Shown: positions 46,339 through 54,536 of the stretch, piece by piece
Layout of the letters: the number at the start of each line of letters is the position of its first letter
Numbering within the stretch: the stretch's first letter is position 1
NCBI RefSeq assembly: GCF_015352975.1
Contig: NZ_JACYIZ010000009.1
Span: 1 to 64,000, forward strand
Length of the DNA: 64,000 nt
Origin: Aestuariimicrobium ganziense
GTDB taxonomy: Bacteria > Actinomycetota > Actinomycetes > Propionibacteriales > Propionibacteriaceae
Direction of reading: 5' to 3'
The notes under the pieces: model-generated
What the model saw: only the letters and a program-made list of their open reading frames with translations
What the model was told of the DNA's origin: nothing
Database searches by the model: none
Translations under genes and position numbers: made by a program

Positions 46339-47399
46339 CGTCCACGCTCCGTCACCAGCACCGGCGCGGCCACCAGCGCCGCGGCGGGCAGGAACAGCGG
46401 GTGCAGCGATGGCCACACCGGCGGGGTGGTGGTGGGCTGCAGCACCGCCGGGTTCCAGCCCTGCAGCACCAGGACGACGATCAGCGCCGCCGTTGCCGCG
46501 GCGACGACGGCGGTCTCGCGCCAGGTCCAGCGGTCGGGCCGGTAACGGGTGGTCGAGAGCCGTCGTCCCGATCGCCTCAGCCCCAGCACGGCTGCCGCCA
46601 CGCCGAGTGCCAGGCAGGCCAGTCCGGCCAGCCGGGAGTCGGGGACACCCAGCAGCAGGTAGCTGCCGAAGGTGACCAGCAGCACCGAGCCGACCAGCAG
46701 CAGGCTGAGCCCCGGACCCACTCGGCCGAGGTCGCGGGTGCGCCCGAAGCCGCGTGACTCCATGCTGGCGGCCAGTTGCATCGATCGCTCGACGGCGTCC
46801 TCCATCACGGGCACCAGCACGGCCGTTACCGCACGCCAGCCCTTGGCGGCGCCACCGCGAAGGCGGCGCGCCCGGCGCACCCGGTGCAGCGACTCGACCA
46901 GTTGGGGTGCCACCGACAGGGCAATCACCACCGCGACCGACAGTTCGTGCAGCGCTGCCGGCACGTTCTTCAAGGCCCGGCGTGGGTTGGCCAGGGCGTT
47001 GGCGGCCCCGACGCAGATGATGATCGCGGCCAGCCGCAGACCGTCGTAGAGGGCGAACAGCACACCGCTGAGGGTGACCGGTCCTCCGAGCCGGATGCCG
47101 GCGGCCCAGTCGGGCAGCCTCACCTCGGGCAGGGTGAACAGCACCGGTCCCTCGCGCAGGCCGCCGAAGAAGACCTGCATGGTCACCCGGATGGCCACGA
47201 TGACCAGCGCGAGCACGAAGTAGGCGCCCACCGAGCGTGCCCATGGGGCATCGCTTCGGCGGGCGAGCACCACGAACGCGACGGCAGCCATCACCAGCAC
47301 CACCAGCAATGGGTTGCGGGTGAGGCTGACCGTGGCTGCGGCGACCAACGCCCAGCCCCACCAGGCCCACGGGTGCGTGGGTGCGGTCACCGCTGCCAC
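46335..47399 (-). CDS. ECF transporter transmembrane component EcfT
   Basis: The 354-residue membrane protein has 7-8 hydrophobic segments and the EcfT coupling helix regions RRARRLRGG and ASMESRGFGR, the Ala-Arg-Gly type motifs that contact the two ATPases. The start is GTG 47399, one base after the previous stop; a second GTG at 47390 is possible. It scaffolds the ECF complex. Confidence 0.9.
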   Translation of the reverse strand: MAAVTAPTHPWAWWGWALVAAATVSLTRNPLLVVLVMAAVAFVVLARRSDAPWARSVGAYFVLALVIVAIRVTMQVFFGGLREGPVLFTLPEVRLPDWAAGIRLGGPVTLSGVLFALYDGLRLAAIIICVGAANALANPRRALKNVPAALHELSVAVVIALSVAPQLVESLHRVRRARRLRGGAAKGWRAVTAVLVPVMEDAVERSMQLAASMESRGFGRTRDLGRVGPGLSLLLVGSVLLVTFGSYLLLGVPDSRLAGLACLALGVAAAVLGLRRSGRRLSTTRYRPDRWTWRETAVVAAATAALIVVLVLQGWNPAVLQPTTTPPVWPSLHPLFLPAAALVAAPVLVTERGR

Positions 47400-47400
47400 G

Positions 47401-48393
47401 TCAGGGTCTGCGTCCCTTCCACAGGTAGATGCCTGCGGCGCTCCCGCCCAGGGCGAGCACACCCACGGTGGTGATCACCCCGGCTGGCGACCCCGGTTCG
47501 GGGGTGTTGGCCACCGGAGGAGCCACCACCTCGTCCTCACCACTCGAGGGTGAGTCCGACGCACTGGTCGCGCCCGACAGTCCCGGGGTGGGGGTGGTCG
47601 TGCTGGTCGACGAGGCCGACGAAGGGGACGATCCGGAGGCGGACGTGGCCTCGGCCGTCGGGGCTGCAGTCGTGGGCCTCGCCGGACCCGACGACACCGG
47701 CGCGGGGGCGGTGGCCGGGGCCTTGGTGATCATCGAGCGCGTGGGTCGCGGAGCCAGCGTCGGCGGACGCACGGACGTCATCCTGGTCGTGGCCTTGGTC
47801 GTGGGCGCCTTCGTGGGCGCCATGGTGGTGGGTGCCTTGGTGGTGGGTGCCTTGGTGGTGGGTGCCTTGGTGGTCGCCGGTGCCGTGGGGACCACCAGCG
47901 TGGCCGGGTTGACCTTCGAGCTCAGCTGCGACTGGCAGGTGCTGCGCTGCGCTGCGGCTGAGGCGTTGGCGGTGTAGCACCAGCCCTCGAGCGTGCCCGC
48001 CGGGGGCCGCCGGCCGCCAGCGCCGAGCGGAGAATAGGTCCACTGGCCGCCGGGGGTGGCGTACCAGTAGCTCCAGTACTGGTTGGCGAACGTGGTGGGG
48101 CAGGTCGACGGGTAGCCGGCGACCGTGCACACGTAGCCACCAGGAGCGTTGGAGTACCCGACCGTCGAGAGCGCCTGCAGTCCCGTCGAGGGCCGGCCGA
48201 CGCAGATCGAAGCCCGGGTGGCACCGGTGTCGGTGACCACCACCAGCCACACTCGCCCACCTGAGAGGCAGTCAGTGATCGGGCCGGCTGGCAGGGCCGG
48301 GGCGGGCTCGGCGGCCCGGGCGGTCGAGACGCCCAGCAGGGCGCCGGCGACCACCCCGGCTGCCAACAGCCAGGCCGCGATCGTCCGTTTCAT
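47401..48393 (-). CDS. Secreted DUF4430-like (transcobalamin beta-domain-like) membrane-anchored protein
   Basis: The 330-residue protein has a signal peptide (MKRTIAAWLLAAGVVAGALL, cleavage near ARA-AEP). Next is a globular domain of about 115 residues with six Cys (C42, C64, C89, C98, C139, C153). It reads like DUF4430: RVWLVVVTDTG, STGLQALSTVGY, YVCTVAGYPSTC, QYWSYWYATPGGQWTYSPLG and TLEGWCYT. A long Pro/Thr/Ser stalk with APTTK repeats, one TM (VGVLALGGSAAGIYLW) and a KGRRP tail follow. DUF4430 is, as I recall, the C-terminal beta domain of intrinsic factor/transcobalamin. No true LPxTG is seen, so the TM is the anchor. It overlaps the preceding alpha-repeat gene by 4 bp. Confidence 0.72.
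   Translation of the reverse strand: MKRTIAAWLLAAGVVAGALLGVSTARAAEPAPALPAGPITDCLSGGRVWLVVVTDTGATRASICVGRPSTGLQALSTVGYSNAPGGYVCTVAGYPSTCPTTFANQYWSYWYATPGGQWTYSPLGAGGRRPPAGTLEGWCYTANASAAAQRSTCQSQLSSKVNPATLVVPTAPATTKAPTTKAPTTKAPTTMAPTKAPTTKATTRMTSVRPPTLAPRPTRSMITKAPATAPAPVSSGPARPTTAAPTAEATSASGSSPSSASSTSTTTPTPGLSGATSASDSPSSGEDEVVAPPVANTPEPGSPAGVITTVGVLALGGSAAGIYLWKGRRP
47825..47869. repeat. Three 15-bp tandem repeats encoding the APTTK stalk
   Basis: Identical copies lie at 47825-47839, 47840-47854 and 47855-47869, with degenerate copies on both sides. They encode part of the Thr/Pro stalk, so stalk length could vary by slippage. Confidence 0.85.
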
Positions 48394-49499
48394 CGGCGAC
48401 GGGCGAAGACGGTGCCGCCTGCGGTGGCCACCAACACGATGGTGATCAGCCCGGCCAGACCGTCGGCGTCACCGGTCGAGGGCAGCTTGACCGGCTTGGT
48501 CTCGTCGGTGGTGCTGGGCGACGGGGAGGGGTCGGTCTGGTTCTGGCCCGGGTCCGGGTCGACGGGGGGGGAGACCTCGGCCGGGACGAAGGTCACCGTG
48601 GCGTAGCTGGTCTCGGCCAGCAGCAGGATCGCCTGGGTGGTGGCCATCAGGTTGGCGGTGGTGCCGTCGAGGCTCGCGGCGAAGGCGCCGTTGTCGAGTT
48701 GCTGACCGACCAACCAGGCCAGCGTGCGCGAGACGTCTGTGCCGGCATCCTCGAGCGCCGATCCGAGCAGCCCGGCGGTGTTGGCGGGGGAGTAGCTCGC
48801 CCAGTAGCTGGCGTCGATGGTCTGCGACGAGGCCCAGGCCAGCGCCTTCTCGAGGGCCTCGGCGGCCCCGGGGGCGTCGGGGATGGTGAGCAGCGCGGCG
48901 ATCATCATGCCGGTGATGTCGGCGTCCTCGGCGAACGCGTTGTCGTTCCAGGTCTCCACGTAGCCGAAGGCCCCGCTGGGGCCCTGGGCGGCGAGCCCGG
49001 CCTCGAGCACCGCCGGCGGCACGTCGACCCCGTTGCGGGCCAGACCCAGGATGGCCAGGGCCGGGCCGAAGTAGCCTCCAGCAGTCGGGTCGGCAGCCAA
49101 GCCCTTGTCGAGTGCGGCGAGCAGGTCGACCCCGCCGAAGTCGGTGGCGTCGACCTTCATCACGGCGGCCACCAGGGCCAGCTTGGCGGTGGGGGCGGGC
49201 CCGGTGGCGTAGCCGGCGGCGCGGGCCTTGAGCTCGTCGAGCATCTGCAGCGCCACGCCCTGCTGGGTCTCGGAGGCGGCGAGCGCAAGGATCGAGTCGG
49301 ACAGCACACCGGCGTTGAACGACTCAGGGTTGGCCTTCCACTGGGCGGCGATCCAGTCGGCCGCGGCGTGGGTCTGGTCCTGGTTGGCCACGGCGACCAC
49401 GCGGATAGGGTCGGCCTGGGCGGTGGGAGCGGCGCTGACGGCGCTCAGGGCGACCACGGCCGCAAACCCGGCAGCCAGCAGTCGACGAATGACAGACAT
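48390..49499 (-). CDS. Secreted LPSTG-anchored alpha/alpha-repeat protein (transcobalamin alpha-domain-like)
   Basis: The 369-residue protein has a signal peptide (SVIRRLLAAGFAAVVALSAV, cleavage near AQA-DP). About 270 residues of paired helices follow with the alpha6/alpha6 barrel rhythm shared by squalene cyclases, prenyltransferases and cobalamin carriers: GGYFGPALAILGLARNG, GPSGAFGY with DADITGMMIAALLTI, SPANTAGLLGSALEDAG, and NGAFAASLDG with NLMATTQAILLLAET. A Pro/Asp/Ser linker, a sortase signal LPSTG (339-343), a TM segment and FARRR complete a wall anchor. The cyclase DxDD and QW motifs are not evident, so a binding role is likelier. It is the first gene behind the riboswitch; GAGAGG lies 7 nt before ATG 49499. 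Confidence 0.78.
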   Translation of the reverse strand: MSVIRRLLAAGFAAVVALSAVSAAPTAQADPIRVVAVANQDQTHAAADWIAAQWKANPESFNAGVLSDSILALAASETQQGVALQMLDELKARAAGYATGPAPTAKLALVAAVMKVDATDFGGVDLLAALDKGLAADPTAGGYFGPALAILGLARNGVDVPPAVLEAGLAAQGPSGAFGYVETWNDNAFAEDADITGMMIAALLTIPDAPGAAEALEKALAWASSQTIDASYWASYSPANTAGLLGSALEDAGTDVSRTLAWLVGQQLDNGAFAASLDGTTANLMATTQAILLLAETSYATVTFVPAEVSPPVDPDPGQNQTDPSPSPSTTDETKPVKLPSTGDADGLAGLITIVLVATAGGTVFARRR

Positions 49500-49504
49500 T
49501 CGAT

Positions 49505-49545
49505 GTCCTCTCAGGTCACGGGCACACGGGCCCGGAGAGGAGCTC
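49505..49545 (-). promoter_or_regulatory. Ribosome-binding-site sequestering hairpin of the cobalamin riboswitch
   Basis: The ribosome binding site gagagg (minus strand, 49512 to 49507) can pair with cctctc (49540 to 49535), extended inside by a 5-bp cgggc/gcccg stem. This would hide the site when the aptamer is bound and points to control of translation. Confidence 0.6.
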
Positions 49546-49603
49546 TCGTCCGTACCCACCCGCATGCCTCGACGGGGCGCCCCGAACCACGGGGCGTGGG
49601 ATG

Positions 49604-49693
49604 GCTGAAGCGGCGGGCATTCCGACTTGGGCCTGGGGCCCTCACGGCTGCGGGTCAGTTCCGGTCTCGCACCGGATTCCCCCGTCGAACAGC
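49604..49693 (-). ncRNA. Cobalamin riboswitch aptamer, short type
   Basis: On the minus strand, the conserved core is present: GGGGGAATCCGGTGCGAGAC starts near 49684, followed by a CCGG partner, CTGACCCGC and GCCGTGAGG near 49640. The B12-box-like AGTCGGAATGCCCGCC is at about 49627 to 49612. Closing pairs join CGACGGG (near 49687) with CCCGCCG (near 49615), and GCTG (49693-49690) with CAGC (49607-49604). At about 90 nt it resembles the compact class without large peripheral stems. A 7-bp hairpin (49578-49596) lies between the aptamer and the ribosome-site hairpin. It would lower expression of the 43950-49499 operon when cobalamin is plentiful. Confidence 0.85.
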
Positions 49694-49697
49694 TGAG

Positions 49698-49907
49698 TCA
49701 AGCTACCACACGGGCGTCTGGTTCAGCGACGTGGCGGTGCAGCAGGGCCTCCCCGGTGCACGGGCTGTCCAGGGAGCCGTACCAGCCGGCCTCCAGCAGC
49801 ACCGGTTCGTCGACCGTGCGGTCGAGCAGGGGATGTACCAGCGGGCGTGGAACCGTCCCTGCACACCTGTGGTCCAGTGGCCCGGTCAGGTCAGGGTGCA
49901 TGGCCAC
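49698..49907 (-). CDS. Possible small protein, unknown
   Basis: A 69-residue frame, with sequence such as PLVHPLLDRTVDEPVLLEAG and EALLHRHVAEPDARVV, that looks somewhat protein-like but matches no family I recognise. It follows the methyltransferase by 26 nt and ends right at the riboswitch. It has no clear ribosome binding site and could be chance. It may also be a remnant of an older gene. Confidence 0.25.
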   Translation of the reverse strand: MAMHPDLTGPLDHRCAGTVPRPLVHPLLDRTVDEPVLLEAGWYGSLDSPCTGEALLHRHVAEPDARVVA

Positions 49908-49933
49908 ACTGTGCCCAGCCCGGGGCCGCGGCG

Positions 49934-50539
49934 TCAGGTGTCGTGGGCGATTCGGGTCACCTCGAGCACCCGGAAGCCCTTGGCCGAGCCGAGCCTGCGG
50001 CAGGCCCAGCCCTGGTCAGTGAGCCAGCGCTGCAGCGAGTCGGCGCCGAGGAACTTGCCGACCACCATCACCATCCGCCCGTCGGCACTCAGTCGGGGGA
50101 GCCACTCCAGCAGCAGGGCGTGCAGGGCCTCCTTGCCGATCCTGATCGGGGGGTTCGACCAGATCTCGTCGTAGCGAGCCTGCGGGTCGACCTGTTCGGG
50201 GCGCAGGATGTGCACCCGGTCGCCGACGCCAGCCGCGTGGGCGTTGACCGCGGTCAACTGCAGGGCACGGTCGTTGACGTCGACCGCGGCGACCTGCGAG
50301 CCGGGGGAGTGCACCGCCAGGGCGACGGCGATCGGGCCGAAGCCGCACCCGACGTCGGCCAGCCGCAGCCCGGGTTCCGGCGGGGCGGTCTCGCGGAACA
50401 GGACCGCGGTGCCGGGGTCGAGGCGAGTGCCGGAGAAGACTCCGTTGGCCGTGGTGAAGGTGTGTTCGCGCCCCCAGATGGTCGCGCCCACTTCGCGGCG
50501 GCGTTCGTCGCCGTCGGGAGTGGTGAAGTAGTGGCTCAC
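49934..50539 (-). CDS. RsmC-like class I methyltransferase
   Basis: The 201-residue SAM-dependent methyltransferase has motif I DVGCGFGPIAVALA, acidic motif VAAVDVNDRAL and catalytic WSNPPIRIGK (NPPI), which marks N-methylation of guanine or adenine in RNA as in RsmC/RlmG. It has only the catalytic half; the E. coli enzymes have an extra N-terminal copy. The start is GTG 50539, overlapping the truA stop region by 4 bp, so it is coupled to truA. The target is probably rRNA. Confidence 0.85.
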   Translation of the reverse strand: MSHYFTTPDGDERRREVGATIWGREHTFTTANGVFSGTRLDPGTAVLFRETAPPEPGLRLADVGCGFGPIAVALAVHSPGSQVAAVDVNDRALQLTAVNAHAAGVGDRVHILRPEQVDPQARYDEIWSNPPIRIGKEALHALLLEWLPRLSADGRMVMVVGKFLGADSLQRWLTDQGWACRRLGSAKGFRVLEVTRIAHDT

Positions 50540-51378
50540 ACCGGTTCCTGTTCGTCGCGGCGGGCGCGGGCGGCGGTCGCGCGTTCGGCCAACTGGTCGT
50601 CGGCAGGGTAGCCGACCTGCTCGAGGGTGAGCCCGTGGGCCGGCATCACCAGCACCTCGCCGTGGCGGACCGGTGAGGCGGCGACCTGGTCGATCCACCC
50701 GGTGGGACGACGGCCCTGCGCGACCGCGGTGACCGCGCCCACCAGCGAGCGCACCATCGAGTGGCAGAAGGCATCGGCCACCACGGTGACCTCGACGGTG
50801 CCGTCGTCGGTGCGCGCCGCCTCGAACCGGTGCAGGTCGCGGATCGTGGTCGCCCCCTCGCGCGGCCGACAGAACGCAGCGAAGTCGCGGAGCCCGAGCA
50901 ACTGCGAGGCGCCCCGGTTCAGCGCCGCCAGGTCGAGTTCGCCGCGCACGGTCACCACGCGCCGCCGCAGCGTCGGCACCGGCACCGAGGCGGCATCCCA
51001 GATCCGGTAGCAGTAGCGTCGCCAGATCGCCGAGAACCGGGCATCGAACCCCGGTGGAGCAGGGCTGACGGCATGGACGACCACGTCGTCGGGCAACACC
51101 CGCCGCAACCGGTGCGTGAGTACCTGCTCCAACGGACGAGCTCCGCCGCGGTCGTCCACGACGAGGTCATCAGGCAGGTCGACGTGGGCCACCTGGGCCG
51201 AGGCGTGCACCCCCGCATCAGTACGACCAGCCACCGTCAGGGTCACCGGCTCGCGCAGCCGCAGCACCTGGCCGATCCAGTCCTCACACGTGCCCTGCAC
51301 GGTGCGCAGACCGGGCTGGCGGGCCCAGCCGGAAAAGTCGGTGCCGTCGTAGGCCAGGTCGATCCGCCACCTGGTCAT
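50536..51378 (-). CDS. truA: tRNA pseudouridine(38-40) synthase
   Basis: The 280-residue enzyme isomerises uridines in the anticodon stem-loop. The catalytic Asp is in AGRTDAGVHA. The N-terminus WRIDLAYDGTDFSGWARQPG and the C-terminal FCHSMVRSLVGAV are family-typical. truA usually sits between rplQ and rplM; here it is on the opposite strand, 24.6 kb from rplQ and 6.3 kb from rplM. It overlaps trmB by 4 bp. Confidence 0.95.
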   Translation of the reverse strand: MTRWRIDLAYDGTDFSGWARQPGLRTVQGTCEDWIGQVLRLREPVTLTVAGRTDAGVHASAQVAHVDLPDDLVVDDRGGARPLEQVLTHRLRRVLPDDVVVHAVSPAPPGFDARFSAIWRRYCYRIWDAASVPVPTLRRRVVTVRGELDLAALNRGASQLLGLRDFAAFCRPREGATTIRDLHRFEAARTDDGTVEVTVVADAFCHSMVRSLVGAVTAVAQGRRPTGWIDQVAASPVRHGEVLVMPAHGLTLEQVGYPADDQLAERATAARARRDEQEPV

Positions 51379-52118
51379 GGCGTCGCCGTTCCCGACTCGG
51401 CACGTCGGTAGGTGAGGTCGCGGATCGTGCGTCCTGCAGCCAGACCGCGCGACTCGAACCGGGTCACCGGGCGATCGGCGAACCTCGGCGCCCAGCCGCC
51501 GTCTCCGGCATGCACGTTGACCAAGCCTGGCGCGACGTCGAGCACCTCACGCATCCACTCGGCGTAGTCGTCCCAGTCGGTGGCCAGCCGCCAGGTGCCG
51601 GTGTCGGTCAGCCGCGAGGCGACCAGACCGGCGAACTCCGGGCTGACCAGCCGGCGCTTGTGGTGACGGGTCTTGTGCCACGGGTCGGGGAAGAAGGTCC
51701 ACACCTCGTCCACCGAAGCGGGTGTGAGCAGGTGGGTGAGGCCGCCGACGGCGTCGTGCATCAGCAGCCGCACGTTGCCGACCCCGGCGGCGGCGAGCTT
51801 GCCCAGCGTCGAGGCCACCGCAGGCTGGAACACCTCGAAGGCGAGCACGTTCCAGTCGGGACGGGCGGCAGCCATCGGTACCAGTGAGTCACCCGTGCCC
51901 GAGCCGATCTCGACCAGCAGTGGCGCGGTGCGTCCGAACAGGGTGCCGAGGTCGAGCGGCGGCTGCTCGGCCACCGAGGTCGAGGTCTCGTGCTGCTCGA
52001 CCTCGACCACCCACTCGGCGGCATGGCGTTGCCAGGCACGCTGCTGGGACTCGTTCATCCGCGCCGAACGGCGGACGAACGAGACCACCTGGCGCCGCGG
52101 TCGGGTCGGTGAGTGCAC
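51375..52118 (-). CDS. trmB: tRNA (guanine(46)-N7)-methyltransferase
   Basis: The 247-residue enzyme has the SAM site VEIGSGTGDSLVPMA and the catalytic block VDEVWTFFPDPWHKTRHHKRR, then PEFAGLVASRL. The N-terminal RRQVVSFVRRSARMNESQQRA is typical of actinobacterial TrmB. The start is GTG 52118, 7 nt after a -10-like TACGCT, so the trmB-truA-methyltransferase operon, all RNA modification, is probably leaderless. Confidence 0.94.
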   Translation of the reverse strand: MHSPTRPRRQVVSFVRRSARMNESQQRAWQRHAAEWVVEVEQHETSTSVAEQPPLDLGTLFGRTAPLLVEIGSGTGDSLVPMAAARPDWNVLAFEVFQPAVASTLGKLAAAGVGNVRLLMHDAVGGLTHLLTPASVDEVWTFFPDPWHKTRHHKRRLVSPEFAGLVASRLTDTGTWRLATDWDDYAEWMREVLDVAPGLVNVHAGDGGWAPRFADRPVTRFESRGLAAGRTIRDLTYRRAESGTATP

Positions 52119-52125
52119 GAGGGTC

Positions 52126-52131
52126 AGCGTA
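52126..52131 (-). promoter_or_regulatory. -10 element of the leaderless trmB operon
   Basis: On the minus strand TACGCT ends 7 nt before GTG 52118. Confidence 0.5.
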
Positions 52132-52148
52132 GGCGAACCCGAACCCAA

Positions 52149-54236
52149 TCAGCGCTCGGGCAGTGCCTTGATCACCGACTCCGGTGCCTGCTCGTAGCCC
52201 GAGAAGGTGCGGGTGAACGAGCCACTGCCGTGGGCCAGTCCGCGCAGGTCGATCGCATAGCGGCTGAGCTCACTGGCCGGCACCTGGGCCCGGATGACCA
52301 CCTCGTGCGGGCCACCGGCGTCGGTGCCGAGCACGCGTCCACGACGGTTGCTGAGGTCGGTCATCACCACGCCAAGGTACTCCTCGCCGACGGTGACGGT
52401 GACGTCGTCGACCGGCTCGAGCAGTGCGACCTGGTGGGGCTTGGCATTGTCCTTCAGCGAGAGCGATCCCGCGGTCTGGAACGCCATGTCGGAGGAGTCG
52501 ACCGAGTGGGCCTTGCCGTCGAACAGGGTGGCCTTGACGTCGACCATCGGGTAGCCGTAGACGGTGCCCTTCTCGAGCTGGGCGCGGATGCCCTTCTCGA
52601 CCGAGGGGATGAACTGTCGCGGCACCACGCCACCGACCACCTTGTCGATGAACTCGAAGCCCGCACCACGCTCGTTGGGCTCGTAGGTCACCTCGCAGAC
52701 CGCGTACTGTCCGTGGCCTCCGGACTGCTTGACGTGACGGCCCTGGCCGTTGAACGACGCGGTCAGGGTCTCGCGGTAGCCCACCCGCACGTCCTCGATG
52801 TCGACCGAGACGCCGTAGCGCTCGTTGAGCCTGGCCAGCAGCAGGTCGGTGTGGGCCTGACCCATCGTCCACAGCACCAGTTGGTCGGTCTCGGCATTGC
52901 GCTCCAGACGCACCGTGGTGTCCTCGACGACCAGCCGAGCCAGGGCGTTGGGCATCTTGTCCTCGTCCTTGCGGGTCTGGGCACGCACCGCCATCGGCAG
53001 CTGAGGCTGTGGCAGCACCCACGGCTCGATCACGGCCGGGCGCTCCCGGCTCGAGATGGTGTCGGAGGTCTCGGCCTGCGACAGCCGGGCGACCAGGACG
53101 ATGTCGCCGGCGATCGCCTGCGGACGCTGCTTGAGTTCGGTGCCCACCGGGAACGACAGGGCGCCGACGCGCTCCTCACCGTCGTGGTCGGGGTGGGCGG
53201 TGTCCTCGACACCGCTGAACAACTGGCGGTGGCCCGAGACGTGCACGACGTCGTCGGTGCGCAGCGTGCCCGAGAACACCCGCACCATCGACAACCGGCC
53301 CGCGAACGGGTCGGAGGTGGTGCGGATCACCTCGGCCACCAACTCACCGTCAGGGTCGGCGGTCATCGGATCGAGCGGCTCGCCCTGCGGGGTGCCGATC
53401 TGGGGCAGTTCGTGCAGGTCAGGGGTCGGGAAGCCGCGCTCGATCAGGCTGTAGAGCTCCTCGGTGCCGACGCCGTTGGTCGACAGCACCGGGATGACCG
53501 GGAAGAAGTTGGCCTGGGCGATGGCGCCCAGCAGCACCTGGGCCACCTCTGAGACGGCGAGGTCCTCGCCCTCGAGGTAGCGCTCCATCAGTTCCTCGTC
53601 GTCGGCCTCGGTGACGCCGCTCTCGAGGAACTGGGCCCGGTACTCCTCGATCAGCGCCGACTCCTCGTCGGTGGCCTCACGCGGCTGGTCACTGCCCGAG
53701 GAGTAGTCGTGCACGTTCTTGGTGGTCAGCGAGATGTTGCCGATGATCTCGCTGCCCCTGCGCAGCGGCAGGTAGGCCGGCACCACATTGGCGCCGAAGG
53801 CCTCCTGGCAGGCCTCGACCGCAGCCTCGAAGTCGCCGCGCTCGGCGTCCAGCTTGGTCACCACGATGGCCCGCGGCATGTTCACCGCGGCGCACTCACG
53901 CCACAGCGCGGCGGTGGCGTTGTCGATGCCGTCGGTGGCCGACACCACGAAGATCGCCGCGTCAGCGGCGCGCAGCCCGGCGCGCAGTTCGCCGACGAAG
54001 TCGGGGTGGCCGGGGGCGTCCAACAGGTTGACCACGACATCACCGGTGGCCACCGAGGCCAGGGTGAGGGCGGCTGCCCGCTCACTGTCGTCCTTGTCAG
54101 GTCGGTACCCCGCGATCCGAGCCCGTAGCAGGTGCTCGAACAGCGTGGACTTGCCCGAGCCGGCCGAGCCGACGAGGACGACATTGCGTAGGTCTGCGGG
54201 GACACTCACCGCCTGGTTGTTCGCCTTTGAACTCAT
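52149..54236 (-). CDS. Elongation factor G-like protein EF-G2
   Basis: The 695-residue translational GTPase has the P-loop GSAGSGKST (G1), DAPGHPDF (G3) and TKLD (G4; canonical EF-G has NKMD). Domains II-V follow, with GGHGQYAVCEVTYEP (domain IV) and the C-terminal RGRVLGTDAGG. It matches the second, non-essential actinobacterial EF-G (FusA2 of mycobacteria) rather than the main fusA next to rpsG and tuf. Its role in translation or ribosome recycling is unclear. ATG 54236 is preceded by CAGGGT at leaderless distance. Confidence 0.9.
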   Translation of the reverse strand: MSSKANNQAVSVPADLRNVVLVGSAGSGKSTLFEHLLRARIAGYRPDKDDSERAAALTLASVATGDVVVNLLDAPGHPDFVGELRAGLRAADAAIFVVSATDGIDNATAALWRECAAVNMPRAIVVTKLDAERGDFEAAVEACQEAFGANVVPAYLPLRRGSEIIGNISLTTKNVHDYSSGSDQPREATDEESALIEEYRAQFLESGVTEADDEELMERYLEGEDLAVSEVAQVLLGAIAQANFFPVIPVLSTNGVGTEELYSLIERGFPTPDLHELPQIGTPQGEPLDPMTADPDGELVAEVIRTTSDPFAGRLSMVRVFSGTLRTDDVVHVSGHRQLFSGVEDTAHPDHDGEERVGALSFPVGTELKQRPQAIAGDIVLVARLSQAETSDTISSRERPAVIEPWVLPQPQLPMAVRAQTRKDEDKMPNALARLVVEDTTVRLERNAETDQLVLWTMGQAHTDLLLARLNERYGVSVDIEDVRVGYRETLTASFNGQGRHVKQSGGHGQYAVCEVTYEPNERGAGFEFIDKVVGGVVPRQFIPSVEKGIRAQLEKGTVYGYPMVDVKATLFDGKAHSVDSSDMAFQTAGSLSLKDNAKPHQVALLEPVDDVTVTVGEEYLGVVMTDLSNRRGRVLGTDAGGPHEVVIRAQVPASELSRYAIDLRGLAHGSGSFTRTFSGYEQAPESVIKALPER

Positions 54237-54536
54237 GAACCCACCCTGCCGTGGTCACAGCGTGCTGACAAGAGCGTCCATGGTGACATTCGCCACAGTC
54301 ACGGCCGGCGACCCTGCGATCACAAGGTCGGCCACGCCGGATGCTCGGGCAGCAACTGCTCGTAGTCGGCCACCAGGGCGTCCCTGTACTCGCCGCGACA
54401 GGTGTGCCGCCAGATCCACCATCACGCTCTCCTCGTCATCGGTTCGTGCTTCCCATTCAGCCAGACCGGACGAGGCTTCGGCCAAGGGTTGCCCAGAGTT
54501 GCCCCAGTCGGGCCCGTGGTGGTGTGGGATCGATCC
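54237..54536. other. Gap between EF-G2 and the serine hydrolase
   Basis: These 300 bases hold divergent promoters. On the minus strand one frame (about 54405 to 54323) reads CRGEYRDALVADYEQLLPEH, which looks like the C-terminus of a small protein, but no start or matching N-terminus is seen. It may be a gene remnant. Nothing else is supported. Confidence 0.35.
54243..54248 (-). promoter_or_regulatory. -10 element of the leaderless EF-G2 transcript
   Basis: On the minus strand CAGGGT ends 6 nt before ATG 54236. Confidence 0.5.

Noticed and set aside
47825..47869. Short direct repeats that might suggest a CRISPR array
   Set aside because: The repeats are contiguous 15-mers without spacers and encode a Thr/Pro stalk in frame.
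48390..49499. The alpha/alpha-repeat protein as a squalene cyclase or prenyltransferase enzyme
   Set aside because: No DxDD or QW motifs are apparent, and it is secreted, wall-anchored and under a cobalamin riboswitch, which fits a binding protein better.
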